DNA from: Amphirosellinia nigrospora
Lineage: Eukaryota; Ascomycota; Sordariomycetes; Xylariales; Xylariaceae
DNA length: 64,000 nucleotides
Reading direction: 5' to 3'
NCBI GenBank assembly: GCA_004123355.1
Contig: SCHM01000002.1
Span: 558,001-622,000 of the forward strand
Under the pieces are notes generated by a model that saw only the letters and a list, made by a program, of their open reading frames with translations, searched no databases and had not been told where the DNA came from. Positions 46,119 through 59,223 of the stretch are shown here, in pieces. The first letter of the stretch is position 1. Every line of letters starts with the position of its first letter. A program made the position numbers and the translations under genes.

Positions 46119-48536
46119 AGTGAATCAATTACCTGCTCTGAGATGAAGTCGCAGGTGGGCGTGAAAACTCGAGAGACATCTCGCTAACTGGTAGGGATTA
46201 CAAGTATATAACATCCATTTGTCCTGGCGGCTTAATAGATGGTCCGTAACTTGGAGCCTTCCATCTCCGCACGGCACTTGCAGCCAAAGCCGTGATAGGA
46301 GGTTCACCATCCACATGACCAATGATAATCGAGGCCAATATATATCCGTTTAAATGAGCCGCAGCGGGTCACCACAAAGGTGAACGATCTACCACGAGAT
46401 GGATGCATCCGACTTGAATGATAACCGGCAGACAATTTCACACACTTTATTGCATTTTGTATGTCTTTGGCGATGCAAGATGTCAAATAAGCCGCCCACG
46501 CTGTTCATGTTGTGGCGAAAAATATAATAAACTGGACATGATAATCAGCGAGTTGTATTTGATAATTAATTTACGACAGTGACGCAACAGGACTAAGATA
46601 TGCAGACGAATAGAGTAGGTGTAAATAAATCCGCCTCCGCTAGCGTTATGAGGGCAAGCAAGTCTATTCACCCACATGATGATACATTCCGGACAATAAG
46701 GTACCTTTGACGAATGTAAACTGGGATGTGCCACGGAACTCGTCTCCATTTGATCGGGACGGATGTTAATGAGTTGACAGCTATTATATCGTATTTATAT
46801 TTCATCATACGCGAGTTTCCTGGTCATTTCATGGAGCTAAATGTCAGAGAGATCATTCTGAATGGGAAACCTTGCGATAATTAATCTTCTCAAGCCATCC
46901 AAGAACTATCAAGAGAAAACAAATCACTAGTAATGACAAGGTATTTATGAAGTTATTGGTATCCTGAATAAAGGATTTACGCAGAATAAGAAGTGCCGGA
47001 GGCAGGTCGTGCTGTGTTTTGCCTCTTTTAATTTGAGCGGCTAATCCTTCATGGGGTGGTGAACTATGAAATCTAAGAGTTCAATGACCTGACCAGTAGT
47101 CGACCTAAGCTTGACCTATCCTTAAAAGAGGTAGTGTCTTAAATGCTAACGACTTGTCATCACCTATCCTTCCCTTCGTCGGAAATTTCTTCGCGTGTAG
47201 TTTCACGGATGCATTTGGGAATCAACATCGATATTATGGAACAGAACTACAACCCTGTGACCACGATGCTATCAAAAGAAAGAATATCGTCAGGTCAAGC
47301 ATTTGGCTACCCGCGGTTGGCTAGATATATATCGTAACAATCATCGAAGCTGTTCAACAGAGCTTGGTCAGGTTAGATAGTCTTCTTTATATTGACTTCT
47401 TTCGTCGTCTATCCTTGCGCTAGCATCAATCTATAAATATTGGTTTATAGTAGAACATTTTGTCACAAGGGCTCAGAAAGAGGGCTTGGAATAGTTCAAA
47501 TTGATTAATAAACAACTATAGTCCCAAGGTTGCTATGAAGATCTAACTTTCTATTCTCTATGCAGGAAGATTCAGTGCCCTTTGATTCTTGAAACTCCTC
47601 CCATCTTTCCTATATCCTCGTGGACCTCCGCAGACCCGAATAAAGACATGTGTAGCCGGAGTCTGTATGTCTCGGTAATATATCTCAGCTTTTGGTAAAT
47701 AATTGAGACTTACGAGGTTCGTACGACTCTGTACAACTTTACCAGCATCGTAAGGTAGTATTCAGCGAGCTCCGTGCGAGATCTGCGTAACACATGTCGG
47801 CTACTATCAGAATCTCTAGGCACGGGTACAATACAGTATATTTTGCCATGCAAACAGTCCGAAATATGTTGCGCCGTAGGTCAGCCTCCCATCACTTGCT
47901 ATCGTCACACGTCCTTTGTCCCAGGGAAACCGGAGACAGCATCGTAGCAGATGTAGAAAGGAGTAAAGCTACGCATAGACCAAAATCCTTGTCAATTCAA
48001 TCGGCGATAGTTAGCGCGATCATGATATGCGATACTAGCAAACAGAAAGCATCGTTGTTGAGCGATATGGTCAATAGGGACAAGGACATTGCGCAGCATA
48101 CTTGTCAGTCTTTAGGCTAGATGAGACCACCTTAACATAGTCACATCCCATGCTTGCCTTGTACAATTCAGTCAACTGCATGATAAAATCCCCGACTACT
48201 CAGTAGGCACTTCGAGAGCCTGAATGATGAGACCCCTTTAGAAGAAATACAGACACTGGGTTCCAGCTACTAGTAGAGACTGTTGTGATGACCCTAGGCC
48301 TTCACTCGGTCCCGTCCTAACACTCGGCTAATCCCGGCTTCTGCTTCGGCCACCGGGGTTCGACCCAGCTGTTTAGCTTGAGAACTTCTCGAATATTTTA
48401 GCAAAATGAATGCGAATTTGTGAAATGACTGCAGCTAAATTGCTATCACGAATGGGGAATTATGGACACATTATATACTTGAATCAAGGCCGATCGGCAT
48501 ACTCCATATTCGCGACACATAGTCAAATCACGTCAA
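46119..48536. other. Gene-free 2.4 kb, AT-rich
   Basis: Upstream of the divergent tyrosinase and glutathione-transferase genes. I see no frame, RNA gene or mobile-element motif. The middle (about 46480-47520) is notably AT-rich. Confidence 0.5.
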
Positions 48537-49435
48537 ATGGCGCTCGCCAAGCCAAACGGCGAGGTGGTGACTGGAGACCAAACGTACGATGGCCGAGTGA
48601 TTTTATACATCATCAAGGGTAGGAGAAACTTTCGTATACGTAAAAGAGCATAAATTACTTACATAAATTTTAGCCGACCAGACCAGTTACATTAACTACA
48701 TAAAGCCATTGATCTTGGCGGAGGAGCTCCAGTTCCCCCATGTGATCTCTGTCATCGACACGAAAAGCGAATGGTATCGGCGTATTCACCCAGAACGCTA
48801 TGTTCCAGCTTTGAAGGACGAGGACCCAGAAAACGGCAGAGAGGTCATTGTTTTTGAGAGCACCGCTTGTCTGCAATATCTCGCCGAACGTTTCGACAAG
48901 GATGGATATTGGGCAGGTCGAAATGCGAGAGAGAAAAGTGAGGTCTTATCTTGGACATCTTACCAGACGGCCGGTCTAGGGTAAGTCTCATCAAACCAGA
49001 AGTTTCGTCTCAAATTTGACATTCGACGTTCCTCTCGTAGCGCATCAGCGAAGTATTGGCTATATTTTCTTAAGGGTTATCCCAATCGAGAAAACCCGGA
49101 GGCCTTACCAAAAACAACTGCAAAGTGAGTTGCGAACAGAGAATGATCCCAAAGATGAAATTATTAACGTGAGAAAAGGCTCCATGAAAATGTTTTAAAG
49201 CATGGACTATTGGACAAGCGGCTTGCTATCCCACAACAGAACTATATAGCTTTGCCTGACCGCCCTACGATTGCGGATCTATCATATTTTCCGTTCGCAA
49301 TGCCGTGGATGTTCAACTTCCTGGGTGGATATCAAGGACTGGCCGAATATTCAGGCTTGGAGCGAGAGAATGCTGGCGCGGCCAGCAATACGAAGAATAC
49401 TTGAGAGAGGACCCAAGTACGGCCATGATCTGTAG
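48537..49435 (+). CDS. Ure2-like glutathione S-transferase
   Basis: Four exons with introns 48619-48673, 48981-49040 and 49125-49178. It opens MALAKPNGEVVTGDQTYDGR, then YINYIKPLILAEELQFPHVI. The thioredoxin-like half has RRIHPERYVPALKDEDPENG and IVFESTACLQYLAERFD, where FEST is the glutathione gamma-Glu binding motif. The helical half has SAKYWLYFLKGYPNRENP and YIALPDRPTIADLSYFPFAM, with the conserved N-capping box region. The reading frame breaks once in the last fifth; otherwise the protein is about 243 residues. The closest family members I know are fungal detoxification GSTs and those that add glutathione during thio-metabolite synthesis. Which applies cannot be told. It is followed 260 bp later by a P450 on the same strand. 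Confidence 0.8.
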
Positions 49436-49695
49436 TAATTGAAATAAATGAATTGTTCGTAGTCTTGCGCTGCTATGTTGTACGTCTATATGAATGAGAA
49501 ATTCATGTTTCGGCTACCGGTGTGTAAATATAAGTTATAAGTTATATTCGCTGTATTCTGACTTTGTTTCCGCTTGACTCGCTAACATGGACGCCACTCG
49601 CACACCACCTCAGAGATATTATTGGTTAAGCGGAACATAACTACTGGGTACTTCTGCACCATTTCCACTCCTCCTCTACAAGAAAGTATATCGTC

Positions 49696-51341
49696 ATGAT
49701 TTGCGACAGGTATTCTCTCCCGAATAAGCTACTATTAGTTGCTTTTTCAGTGGCAATTATCTTTCTATGTGTAAGGACTAGTGCAAAGGCTCGTATGAAA
49801 GTGCACACCATCTTTTCTAATGCAATCCATGTAAGTAGCCGTGTATCCCCCCTTTTTACACTAGTCTAGCGGCCTAATGTCTCCCAAGTCCTTCTTAGTT
49901 TGGAAGCATCCAATCAAGGCTATCTCTAATGACCAATCAATGCCAACATGTCCGTACCAGTGGCCAGATGGGCAAGGCGATGTTGGTAAATTCCTCGAAG
50001 GGGAGAAAAATAGCGAGAAGTGGGTACGACGTATGGCCGAGTGTATAGATTATGGAGCGGTATGAATTCCGAGATGTAGGCTATCCAAGTTGCTTGTCAT
50101 TTATTAGTTTAGATGCTAGCTAACGTGATACTAGCGTGCTACGAGATCCTTCTGATGTCAAGACTGTATTTTGGGACTCCGATAAGCATACAAAGGCTGT
50201 GAATAACGATGCTGGATGGCTGATGGGCGAGCTCCTCGGTCAATGTGTTGGCCTGATCAGTGGAGAGAGAATCACAAGCTAAGGGCCGTTGCCGGCCCCT
50301 TGTTCACACATAAGAAGGCTTCTACTTACCACCACCACGTCCTCGGAACCACGAAAGTGTATATGACCGAACTATTCTCGAGTGGAAAGTTACATGACAA
50401 TCTCATCAATCCCGTTGCAGACTTGAAGTACATCCCATTTTGGATAATGGTCGATCTACTATATGGTACTCTATCGGTGGAGCTAAAAAGCGCGTTACAA
50501 AATATCATACCCCTGAGGGATTCCCTTTGGACCCATGTAATCAAGGGGGCACGGCTAGATACTCGTGGACACTTCCAAAGGAGGTAACGAAGATCTAGTA
50601 ACCTTCAAGGCCAAATGGCTTCTTTTCAATGCCTTATGAAGCTGCTAGAGAAACAACCCAAAAGCCGCCGATAGTCTCAATGTACGAGGAAGTCAAGTCT
50701 GGCACGGTTGGAAGAGAGGAGCTCCTTCAGACGCTAGATGAGATGCTATTCCGCGAATCTGGATGTAACCATGGGTGGCTTGTCTTGGCCGCTTTTATTT
50801 CTAGCGGCGAATCATCACGTGCAAGATCAAATTCGACAGGAGATCCGCACAGCGAAGCAAGCTGATACCACAGGGTCGGAATGGGAGTCTTATCTCCAAA
50901 GCTCATCAACCCTACTAACGGCGTCGATACTCGAGGCCAGCCGGCTGAAACCCCTTGCCGCTTTCACGGTCCCCCAAGCTGCGCCCACTGACCGTGTCGT
51001 ATCTGGATTTTTAGTACCAGCCGGAACCAACTATATTGTGGACACTCACGCACTGAATATTAACAACGCCTTTTGGGACATAGCAAAGAGGATAGAGAGG
51101 CCTATCGTCCTTCGCGGTTCCTTGACAAAAAACAATCGGAATTGAGATACCAATTCTGGCGTTTCGGATTTGGGCCACGGCAATGTCTTGGAAGTATGTT
51201 GTCGATATCATTCTTCGATCAATGGTAGCCTTTTTGATTGAAGACTTTCGGTTTAGTTTAAGTGAGAAGACACGTTGGAGAAGAATCCAACGACGTGGAT
51301 ATTGCACCCTGATACCAATACCGGTGCGAGAAACTCCATAG
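49696..51341 (+). pseudogene. Cytochrome P450, broken copy
   Basis: A membrane anchor is seen at the N-terminus (KLLLVAFSVAIIFLCV). Successive fragments then carry P450 features: CPYQWPDGQGDVGKF, AGPLFTHKKASTYHHHVLGT, a helix-I-like NLDVTMGGLSWPLLFLA, the ExxR motif in ILEASRLKPLAAFTVPQAAP, and the heme-binding [13 protein letters not shown] near 51160-51190. The parts lie in the right order on one strand. The coding sequence is interrupted at five or more places. The break density is far above that of the neighbouring tyrosinase and hydrolase genes, so this copy may be truly dead, though sequence error also affects this window. The style of the fragments resembles P450s of fungal secondary-metabolite clusters (GliC/GliF type). 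That link is inference only. Confidence 0.65.
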
Positions 51342-53284
51342 AGGTTAGACAAGACTCTCATGAATGTTACTGCAGGGATCGTGGAGCAATCATATCAAAC
51401 AGGCTTGTGAGTTAACAGATGACATGTTTCGTTATTTATCACTACGATAATATAACCATTAGCTTCTAAAGCCGGCCTTAGTTGTTTAATAGGCATCCAA
51501 TTAATCGGAAGTGACTAATTTAACACTCTGCCGAGTAGCGAAATCAATGTAGTTCGTTTTACCTCTATCTAACAAAAATACTGCAAACGGCTATAAAAAA
51601 TTTTTTCTAGATCGCGGGGCTAGAGAGGTTTACGTAACATTTAACCTCGAAAGTTATGGGGGGAGATGCGCTGCTCGGGCGAGCCATTGTCCACCGGAGG
51701 TGCTAAGTCTTATCCTAATAACGAGATTGATATAGAGATTATGTAGTGCTAATAAGGAGTGCTCAAGATAATAGAGCAGCTCTATATTCCTCTCATGTAT
51801 TATGGCAGTGCATGTCGAAGCTATGGTAACCTCCGGTGACCGATCCTAAGTACCATGTTTTACGCACGCAAGGTAAGATTAATGGGAAGTATTCCAGGAC
51901 ACTACATTATAGACTATCGTTAAGAATATTACCCAATGCAAACTCAAAGCAAAAAGCTACATCAGCCATTTTAATTAACACTATTATCTAAGTGTTACAA
52001 ACTTGAGGTCAGGTGAAGGTCGTTGTTTCCCAAAGGCCATATTTATCAACCCTCGAGCATTCATATTAAATGTAAATCACAAAATTTGACACAGGTTTTG
52101 ATAATGATTGGCCGTATATAATCAGTAGGTGACAAATTTATGGGAAGGAAGGAATAGTCGAAGAACCTTGGAACGCCATTCACCAATAATATGCAACAAA
52201 AGCAACTACCAACTTTGTCTACATGTATTTAGGCTCTTCCGGGCATGAGTCCTTCATATGTCAAACCAGTTGTTTAATTGGTGTTTTTGTGAGCTTTATA
52301 GACCAGGAGGAAACTGTGTCGACATGAGAACCCAATAATCTGCACCTATCTTCGACATCATTAGCGCCGGAAATTGTAATGTTAAGTCGATACCGTTGTC
52401 CTGACTAGGCAAGAGGGGTATCAGATCGACCCGGTATCAGATCTCGACGGACCGGCCCGCAGAAGCAATAGTCAAAAAGAAGCTTTAGTAGCGCACTGTA
52501 GAAGCTAGCGCAATGTTGGTAAATCATCGTAACTACTATGATGTAAGCCGATCATATTAATCCCAAGATTGGCTTGGTTTTCATTGCGAGGTCGGAATAG
52601 CAGCACCCACGGGTTTTTCTTAGGTTGACTGACTATTTAAAGTCTTTCGAATTGTTCGCTTGAAAGCGACTAGCAGAGAATGAAGACCAAACAATAACAG
52701 CGGGCGGACCGGGATGGATTGTATGTGAGACTTACGCGTTGCTATTATCCTCAACCTGTTAAACGTAGAAGTTTTGGGGTTGGGGAAATGCTCTTCTACA
52801 GTGCGATTTTCAGCCCCGCGCAACGCAAAACTAGGAACGCCACAACCAAGCCTACCAATAAATAGAAGATTCACGATACATTAGTCAATAGAATATCTTC
52901 ATAGTGAAGGCGGTGATCTAGATGATCATTGCCGGAATTAGTTTGGTCATGGTTGACTAGCCCGCCATCCACATGTTTTGAAGGATGCTATCACCAAAGC
53001 TAGAGATTATCGGTCTCAGATCTGGTTGTGAATGGACTTATCTTACCACGTTAGGCACTCCAATCGGCGTTGGGTCGAGCGTGTGTTCCGATAAAGACGT
53101 AACCAGGAACCAGGGAGCCATGCGCGTCCAATGCTAGAGCTGAAGATAAGAGGAGGGGCAACCCTCGGTTTCAACTTGGACCTTGGGGACGGCGAATGTT
53201 TAGATAAGATACAAAGTAGACTCGCTGGTTTTTAAATGAGACTTGCAACATTCACGGATTGATATTCTTAAATTCAAATCGACA
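51342..53284. other. Gene-free 1.9 kb, AT-rich
   Basis: Marked AT-rich sequence with A/T runs (for example about 51590-51610). I see no transposase, terminal repeat or coding frame. It could be a RIP-affected or decayed repeat, but that cannot be judged without a composition index. Confidence 0.5.
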
Positions 53285-55426
53285 ATGACTACCGCCGATG
53301 AAAAGGGGCATAGGCCCAGCGATACGCAGCTTGGGGATGTTGGTGATCTGCAAGACCTGACCTTGCTGGGATACAAACCTGAGTTACATCGGAACAGGTC
53401 TATGTATACAATTTTATTCCAATCTCTGGCTATTGCTGCTGTAAGTGTATTTTTCTTACCATATATGCCTAACTCCAAATACTAAAGCTGTCACAGATTC
53501 CATATGGTTTTGGCAGTCCTTTGATTTCTGCTGGTGCGTGCTTCTCCGACTTATACCCTTCAGTGTTTGCCGACCGTCGGAATATCAAGGCCGATTCCAT
53601 ATGTTTTAAACCCCTCATAAATCAATCACAAATCAGCGAAGGCTGACATCGAGTATTCTAGTATATGGTGGAGGTACGTGGCCGCAGGATCGTATTAGAC
53701 CTAGTAGGCCGGTCTAACAGTGCATTAGGACAACTCCCCATGTTCTTGGGATGGATAGTTGTGCTGATTCTTGACGAATGTATCGCCCTGTCCCTGAGTG
53801 AGCTAGCCTCGAGATATCCAACATCGGCCGGTCCCTACGTGCGTAACTCTCGAAACCATTTTCTTTCATTCTTTTTGGTAGCTTGCAGAGCATGATATTT
53901 CATTTTCAGAATACGAAGATGTCTAAAAGCTTCTGAAACCCTCACAACTCATGTTCTAAAAGGCAGTAACTGACTTCAAGTGTTGTAGTATTGGTCTTTC
54001 CAACTCGCAAGTCCTAGATACCGTACCCTACTGTCTTCATAACTGGCTGGTGTTGGCTCATCGGTAACTGGACCATTACCCTCTCTGTGAACTTTGGCTT
54101 CGCATCGCTCGTGGCCGCTACGGTTAATCTGTTCCAACCGGATTTTGCTGTCGAGCCTTGGCAACTTCTCCTGATCTTTTATGCGCTGTGTTTTCTAACA
54201 TTCCTGGTCGTCGCCTTCGGGAATAAGCTCCTGCCAGTGGTCGATACTATATGCGCCTTTTTTACAGCTATCAGTATCCTTGTTACTTTAATCGCTCTCT
54301 CAGTCAAAGCCGACGTCGGAAGACATTCTCCCAGCTACACATTGGTATGCCGCCTTCGTACATTGAATTGCTAAGATTTGAGCTGATTCGTCTTCTTACA
54401 GGGTCATTACGATCCGACCCTGTCGGGTTGGGGTAACTTCTCGTTCTTCATTGGCATCCTGCCGGCTGCTTACACGTGAGGCATATTCCCCGGGTAAACC
54501 ATCGTTGCTTGCTTCGCTGATCCTTATTCAGATTCTCCGCAATTGGCATGATCTCTCGATGGCTGAGGAATGCGATAAGCCGACCATTAAATTACCAACT
54601 GCATTGTCGCTATGCGTGCCTATTGGTGGCGTTGCCGGCCTATTTTTTGTAAGCTGCGGCATGTTCAAGTTGTCTTTTAGGAGTCTTACATTCAACAGAT
54701 CATTCCGATCTGTGCAACATTGCCTGATCTGGCAGACATTCTTCAGGCACCAGTAGTCAGGCGTTACCGTATATCTTCGGTCGAGTCATGGGTTCGCCTG
54801 GAGGTGGCCTGGCATTGACGGTACTTATTTTCATCATTACGTTCTTCTGCTCAATTTCCATCACCGTGGCCGCGTCTCGCTGCACCTGGGCCTTTGCGCG
54901 GGATAACGCGATTCCTCTGGCTTCTCTTTGGGCTAAGATCGACGAACGCCATGGCACACCAATCTGGGCGCTCGTGCTAACAACAGTCGTGCAACTGCTC
55001 TTGGGGTTGATTAATCTCGGATCTTCCTCTGCATTCCTTGCCTTCGTGTCTGTAGGCGTCATATCGCTTGCTGTGTCTTATGGCATACCTATTGCCATCT
55101 CGTTGACTTATCGACGTAAGGAGGTCCAGGTGGCGCATTGGAAAATGCCGAGTACATTGGGATTTGCTGTGAATACCCTCGCAGTAGTTTGGATCGTCTT
55201 TGAACTGGTGCTCTTCTCGCTACCTACCGTGCTCCCGGTTACTGCCGTTAGTATGAATTATGCTATTGTTGTTTTCGTGGGATTTTTGGTTCTAAGTGCC
55301 ATTTGGTATGGCATCTACGCTCGAAAAGGTACGTCAGGTTCATCGAAGATTGCAAGTAGCATTGACTAACTCTGATTAGTATATCGTGGACCGCCGGAGT
55401 CAGATGGACTTACTACTGATTTATGA
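53285..55426 (+). CDS. APC-family amino-acid/choline-type permease
   Basis: A plasma-membrane permease of the fungal GABA/choline family (Uga4/Hnm1-like). The N-terminal tail contains LGYKPELHRNRSMYTILFQS, the usual lead-in to helix 1, then IPYGFGSPLISA. Later segments include LPMFLGWIVVLILDECIALS, LSELASRYPTSAGPY, WLIGNWTITLSVNFGFASLV, SIAIGM-like helix-6 sequence, FIITFFCSISITVAASRCTW and FARDNAIPLASLWAKID. At least seven introns are needed. The last (donor GTACGT, branch GACTAAC) leads to VYRGPPESDGLTTDL and the stop at 55426. Lost bases are inferred near 54553-54557 and at 54758. The exact substrate cannot be told. It may serve uptake rather than the neighbouring redox genes. Confidence 0.82.
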
Positions 55427-58284
55427 TTGATTACTAAGAGATGTGTTAGTTTGAGTTGGTCTTACCTTATGTATTAGTTACACAAATGAAAGCAATTGGT
55501 CATCTCCTTGTACTTAGTGGTTTTCGTATCACATACAGATGTATCGCACTTTCAAGTTCGTTAAGCTCTGGAGAGTGATCTTGAATGGAAACTAGAAACC
55601 TAACTAATAGCAACATGGCCCACGATGGTTGCTTCTCGGTCACACATTCCTAGCCGATATACCTTAATCTTGCCAAGCTCATGTAATGATAAGAAACCTC
55701 CATTAGTTTCCTTAAATGACATGAGGGTTTGCTTTACTTGGAGAAGAGGCTTTCGGAGCACTCAGTTGTTCCCCTTTGAGGAAGCTCCAAGCATGAGATT
55801 TGATCGATTGGTCGGAGCCGGGGGCATAATCAGCGGCGATCCTGCGTCAGGATTATTCCGACCATTCCCGCCTCCACACGGGATACTTGTGCTCCAGTAC
55901 CATGGGAGGAGCGATTTGGGGACGTCAAAAACGCGGGAGGCCATAGCTGGGGGATTGCCACGTCATACCTCATTACAACGCCTTCATGCTCAAGCGGGAG
56001 ACTTTCGGTTTAGCGTGGGCGGGAGAGACCGCGTGGGGTTCGATAGAAAGCTTGAATACGGATAGATATGGGAGTTGAATCGTGTTTCCTCACAAATGAT
56101 ACGTAGGACCAAAAGCATGGCTGCCAGGTTTCACCTCCGTATCTCCCTAGCTGAATATACAAGTTCGGGTCCAATATAAGTCGGCTTCTAGTTCGGAGTT
56201 AGATGGGTGTAGCACCAGGGGATTCGGTTCAACTTCGAAAGGCCTCACAGACCCTAGACTATCAAAATGTTACTTGGTTAGGAGATTCTGCGTGCACGTA
56301 GATGTGCTACCCTATCTCAGCAACATGGCTTTGCCATATATTTGGTTGCGAGAATCATTTGTTAGCAGCGTATGAAAGCTCGTGTTTCTTCTGAAAACTG
56401 TCTGGATGCTCTTCGATCGACGAAACTTCATGCTCTTGAGGAATGTGAGACCTATTATTCCGTGTTGGGCCCTAGTTGTTGTCGAGATTGTCCTATCCTA
56501 TCGAGTGGGCTGAATCAAAAGCAACATCGCCGACATGTTCCGCTGTTTCGGAGTATTCCGTACCGGTTAAGATCCTGCTGGGCTGCATACTATAGCTACC
56601 TGCGCATTGTCAGTTGCAATTCTCGCTTATAAGTACAGTCGCACAAACCTACTACCTTACATAAGTTTGGTTGAAGGGATGAAAGTTATCGATAGCGACA
56701 TTTTCTCTCATTATTAAACCCATTTCCCGCATTTTCGCGCACAACAAAGAGCGCTACCGGGATAATCTAGGCCCTCCGTCTCCGGCATCCGGGTTGCTCG
56801 TTCCGCCCATGTCCTGGTATTGAAAAAGTCTTGGGGAGCATTCATTCGACGCTAGAATTGCGATGTCTCACTCGGTCCACGCTTGGATCACACAACGGGC
56901 TTTTATGGAATGATGTATGCGATGTCTTACGTCTTGGTGATAAAATGAGGAAGGTCCTTTGGAATCAATGACTTGCTCTCCAAGAGAGCCGCATCAATTA
57001 TGGCCATTTAGACATATTTGTGAAATGAAGATGAGTGGGACGGCCTTCGGAGCGGGTCATTATCTTGCAAGATGCCGCTCACAGGTCATAAAGGGCCCCC
57101 ATCTTAGTTGATATAACGAATGCATCTTCGGGTCAGGATGTGAGCAGCGAGGCGATCGCTGTTAGGATCAATGAGGCTATTACCAGGGACTGTGTTGCCA
57201 CTAGATAGTTTCAGGTGGTAACATTCGTTTAGATCTCAGGCTAAAATAGGCCACGTAACCGGCCATGTACGCCATTGCTGTTTTGCGCATATCCTATCGT
57301 GGTACGACTGGCTACGTTCACTTGCCGGCTTCGGAAGCTTCCCTTTCCATTCCATTCGGTATGCCGTCGACCTGTCTCGGGATGACTAACCGTGCAGGAA
57401 AGCTACTTCCTTTCCTGGTGACGGACAGTACCGTCTCGTCTCCGTATAGCCGAGATGAGCATCACGTCACTAAGCAGAGTTCATGGTATTTCCTGTCGTG
57501 CAGGAAATTAGAGGTTTATTAGCCTTACTTAGTTGGGCCTGTTAAATGGGAAAAGCACCGAGATGAAGTCGCTAGGTTGTACAAGCATCGGCTGAACGCA
57601 AGACGGGTCGCCCTATCTCTTCAGATTAGGTCCCAGGCACATCATTGTGGGCAGATGCGAGTGATGTCTGCCGCCGCCAGGATCAATATTGTTCTCGGCT
57701 CGTATAACCCCGATTCAGAAGCTTGACCTAAGCGAAGACGATCACGCGTCGGCCGAGCACATCCCAGCCAGTCATACGCCTTCGAGAACATATAACGGCG
57801 AGGGAACCACTCGTCGGTGGTGTTCTGACCGACTGTCATTGGCTTCAAGGTCCGGAGGGACGGGAGATGTCGGTAGAAGGCCTGTAGTGTACATACCCAC
57901 AACGGGAGAACCTCAAAAAGAACAGCAAGGCCCCTGGCCATGTGAGGTTATATCCGCACCGGAATTGTAACGCGTGAGGAGTTGAGAGAGGTGAGAAGGG
58001 GAAACGGCCCTACAAAAAGAGTGCCCCCCTGTACTCTTGTCGTGTTAGCCAAGTTTAGTTTAAGATAGCTTAGCTCTCCCTTGCCTTCTACTACCAAGAG
58101 ACCCCTCCCTCCCATCCCTATCCTTGGCTTCTCCCCACAGTCGCTTGGCTCTCATCGTGTGGTTGTTTCTAAGTGCTGGTCGTGTTGAGAGCTCTCTTGC
58201 TTCTCTCCAACCAGTAATTGGCACATCGTTCTTGCAAAAACTACCAAGACCTTCTCTCCAAAATACAACTCTTGGTTTAGGCAC
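55427..58284. other. Gene-free 2.9 kb
   Basis: No supported gene. Frames at 55625-56065 and 56372-56632 lack family resemblance or splice logic. Sequence just upstream of 58285 (about 58070-58280) is CT-rich and probably the promoter/leader of the zinc-finger gene. Confidence 0.5.
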
Positions 58285-59223
58285 ATGGCCGAAAAGCAGG
58301 AAATGGACCAGTCTCAAACACGCCGTCGTCGACGAGATGGATCGTCCTCCAACGTCCAACAGCGCCTGTGTCCACATTGTGGGCGAAGTTTCAAACGGTC
58401 GGAGCATCTCGAACGCCACGTCCGCACACGTCCGTTTTACCCCAACTTTTTTATTTGTCTCTGCCGCATCCTTCACTACTCCACCATGGAGATATATCAA
58501 ACTAACAAAAAACCGCGGCATTGAGCTAACTCTCATATTAGATACTAAGGAGAAGCCGTACATCTGTCACTGCGGATCGGCCTTCTCGAGGCGCGATCTT
58601 TTGACCCGTCATATGCGCATCTCCCACGAGACAACTGATGGAGCATCGAAATCGCCAGATGCACCTGTCTCCGACGAGGGGCAACAGACAATTTCTGAGC
58701 CAGCCACGCCCAGCGACCCTACACCTTCTTCCAGATCGGACTTTGGATCAGATCGTTGTCTGCCGTCATCCCAGTATCTCGATTCCAATCACGACCTAGG
58801 GATGGTCGCTCATGGTGGTAGTTCCTACCACCAACTTTCTCCACGCCAAGACTATTACCACCAAGGTTAGCTAACTACCCAATCCAGAAATATGATCCTC
58901 GAGCACTTAAAACGATATGTTTTGACATATTATCATACTTTTATATGTATTTCGTGTCCCTGCGAGGAGCATTGACTGATAATTGACAAGGTCACCAATA
59001 TTCAAACTATGACCAATACACGGGATATTCCCATGTGTCAGACACGGCAGGCTTGCAAACGGATTGGAGCTCATACTATCACGATCAAGGAAACGAGCAG
59101 GACATGGTAGATCCTGCCCTACGAGGCTCAATGGGCGATCAGACGTCACCTATTCACAATGATTTCTCCAACCATGGGTATAATCCATGGATGTCTGCAT
59201 CATCACAGCATTGGGGTAATTAG
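58285..59223 (+). CDS. Two-finger C2H2 transcription factor
   Basis: Introns 58430-58541 (donor GTCCGT) and 58866-58990 give 233 residues. After a basic TRRRRRDGSS the two fingers follow: CPHCGRSFKRSEHLERHVRT with the next H across the intron, then KPYICHCGSAFSRRDLLTRH ending MRISH. Both have the Cys2His2 spacing, and the TKEKPY linker matches the TGEKP consensus. The rest is Ser/Gln/Tyr-rich with no fungal-specific TF domain: PSDPTPSSRSDFGSDR, YHQLSPRQDYYHQ, HQYSNYDQYTGYSH. The first intron splits finger 1 before its last His, as in many fungal genes of this type. It is likely nuclear. It lies at the end of the accessory block and could be its regulator; that is inference. No break was seen. 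Confidence 0.85.

Noticed and set aside
48300-48375. Possible tRNA because of a GGGTTCGACCC-like T-loop
   Set aside because: The T-stem does not pair, and I find no A-box or acceptor stem at the right distance.
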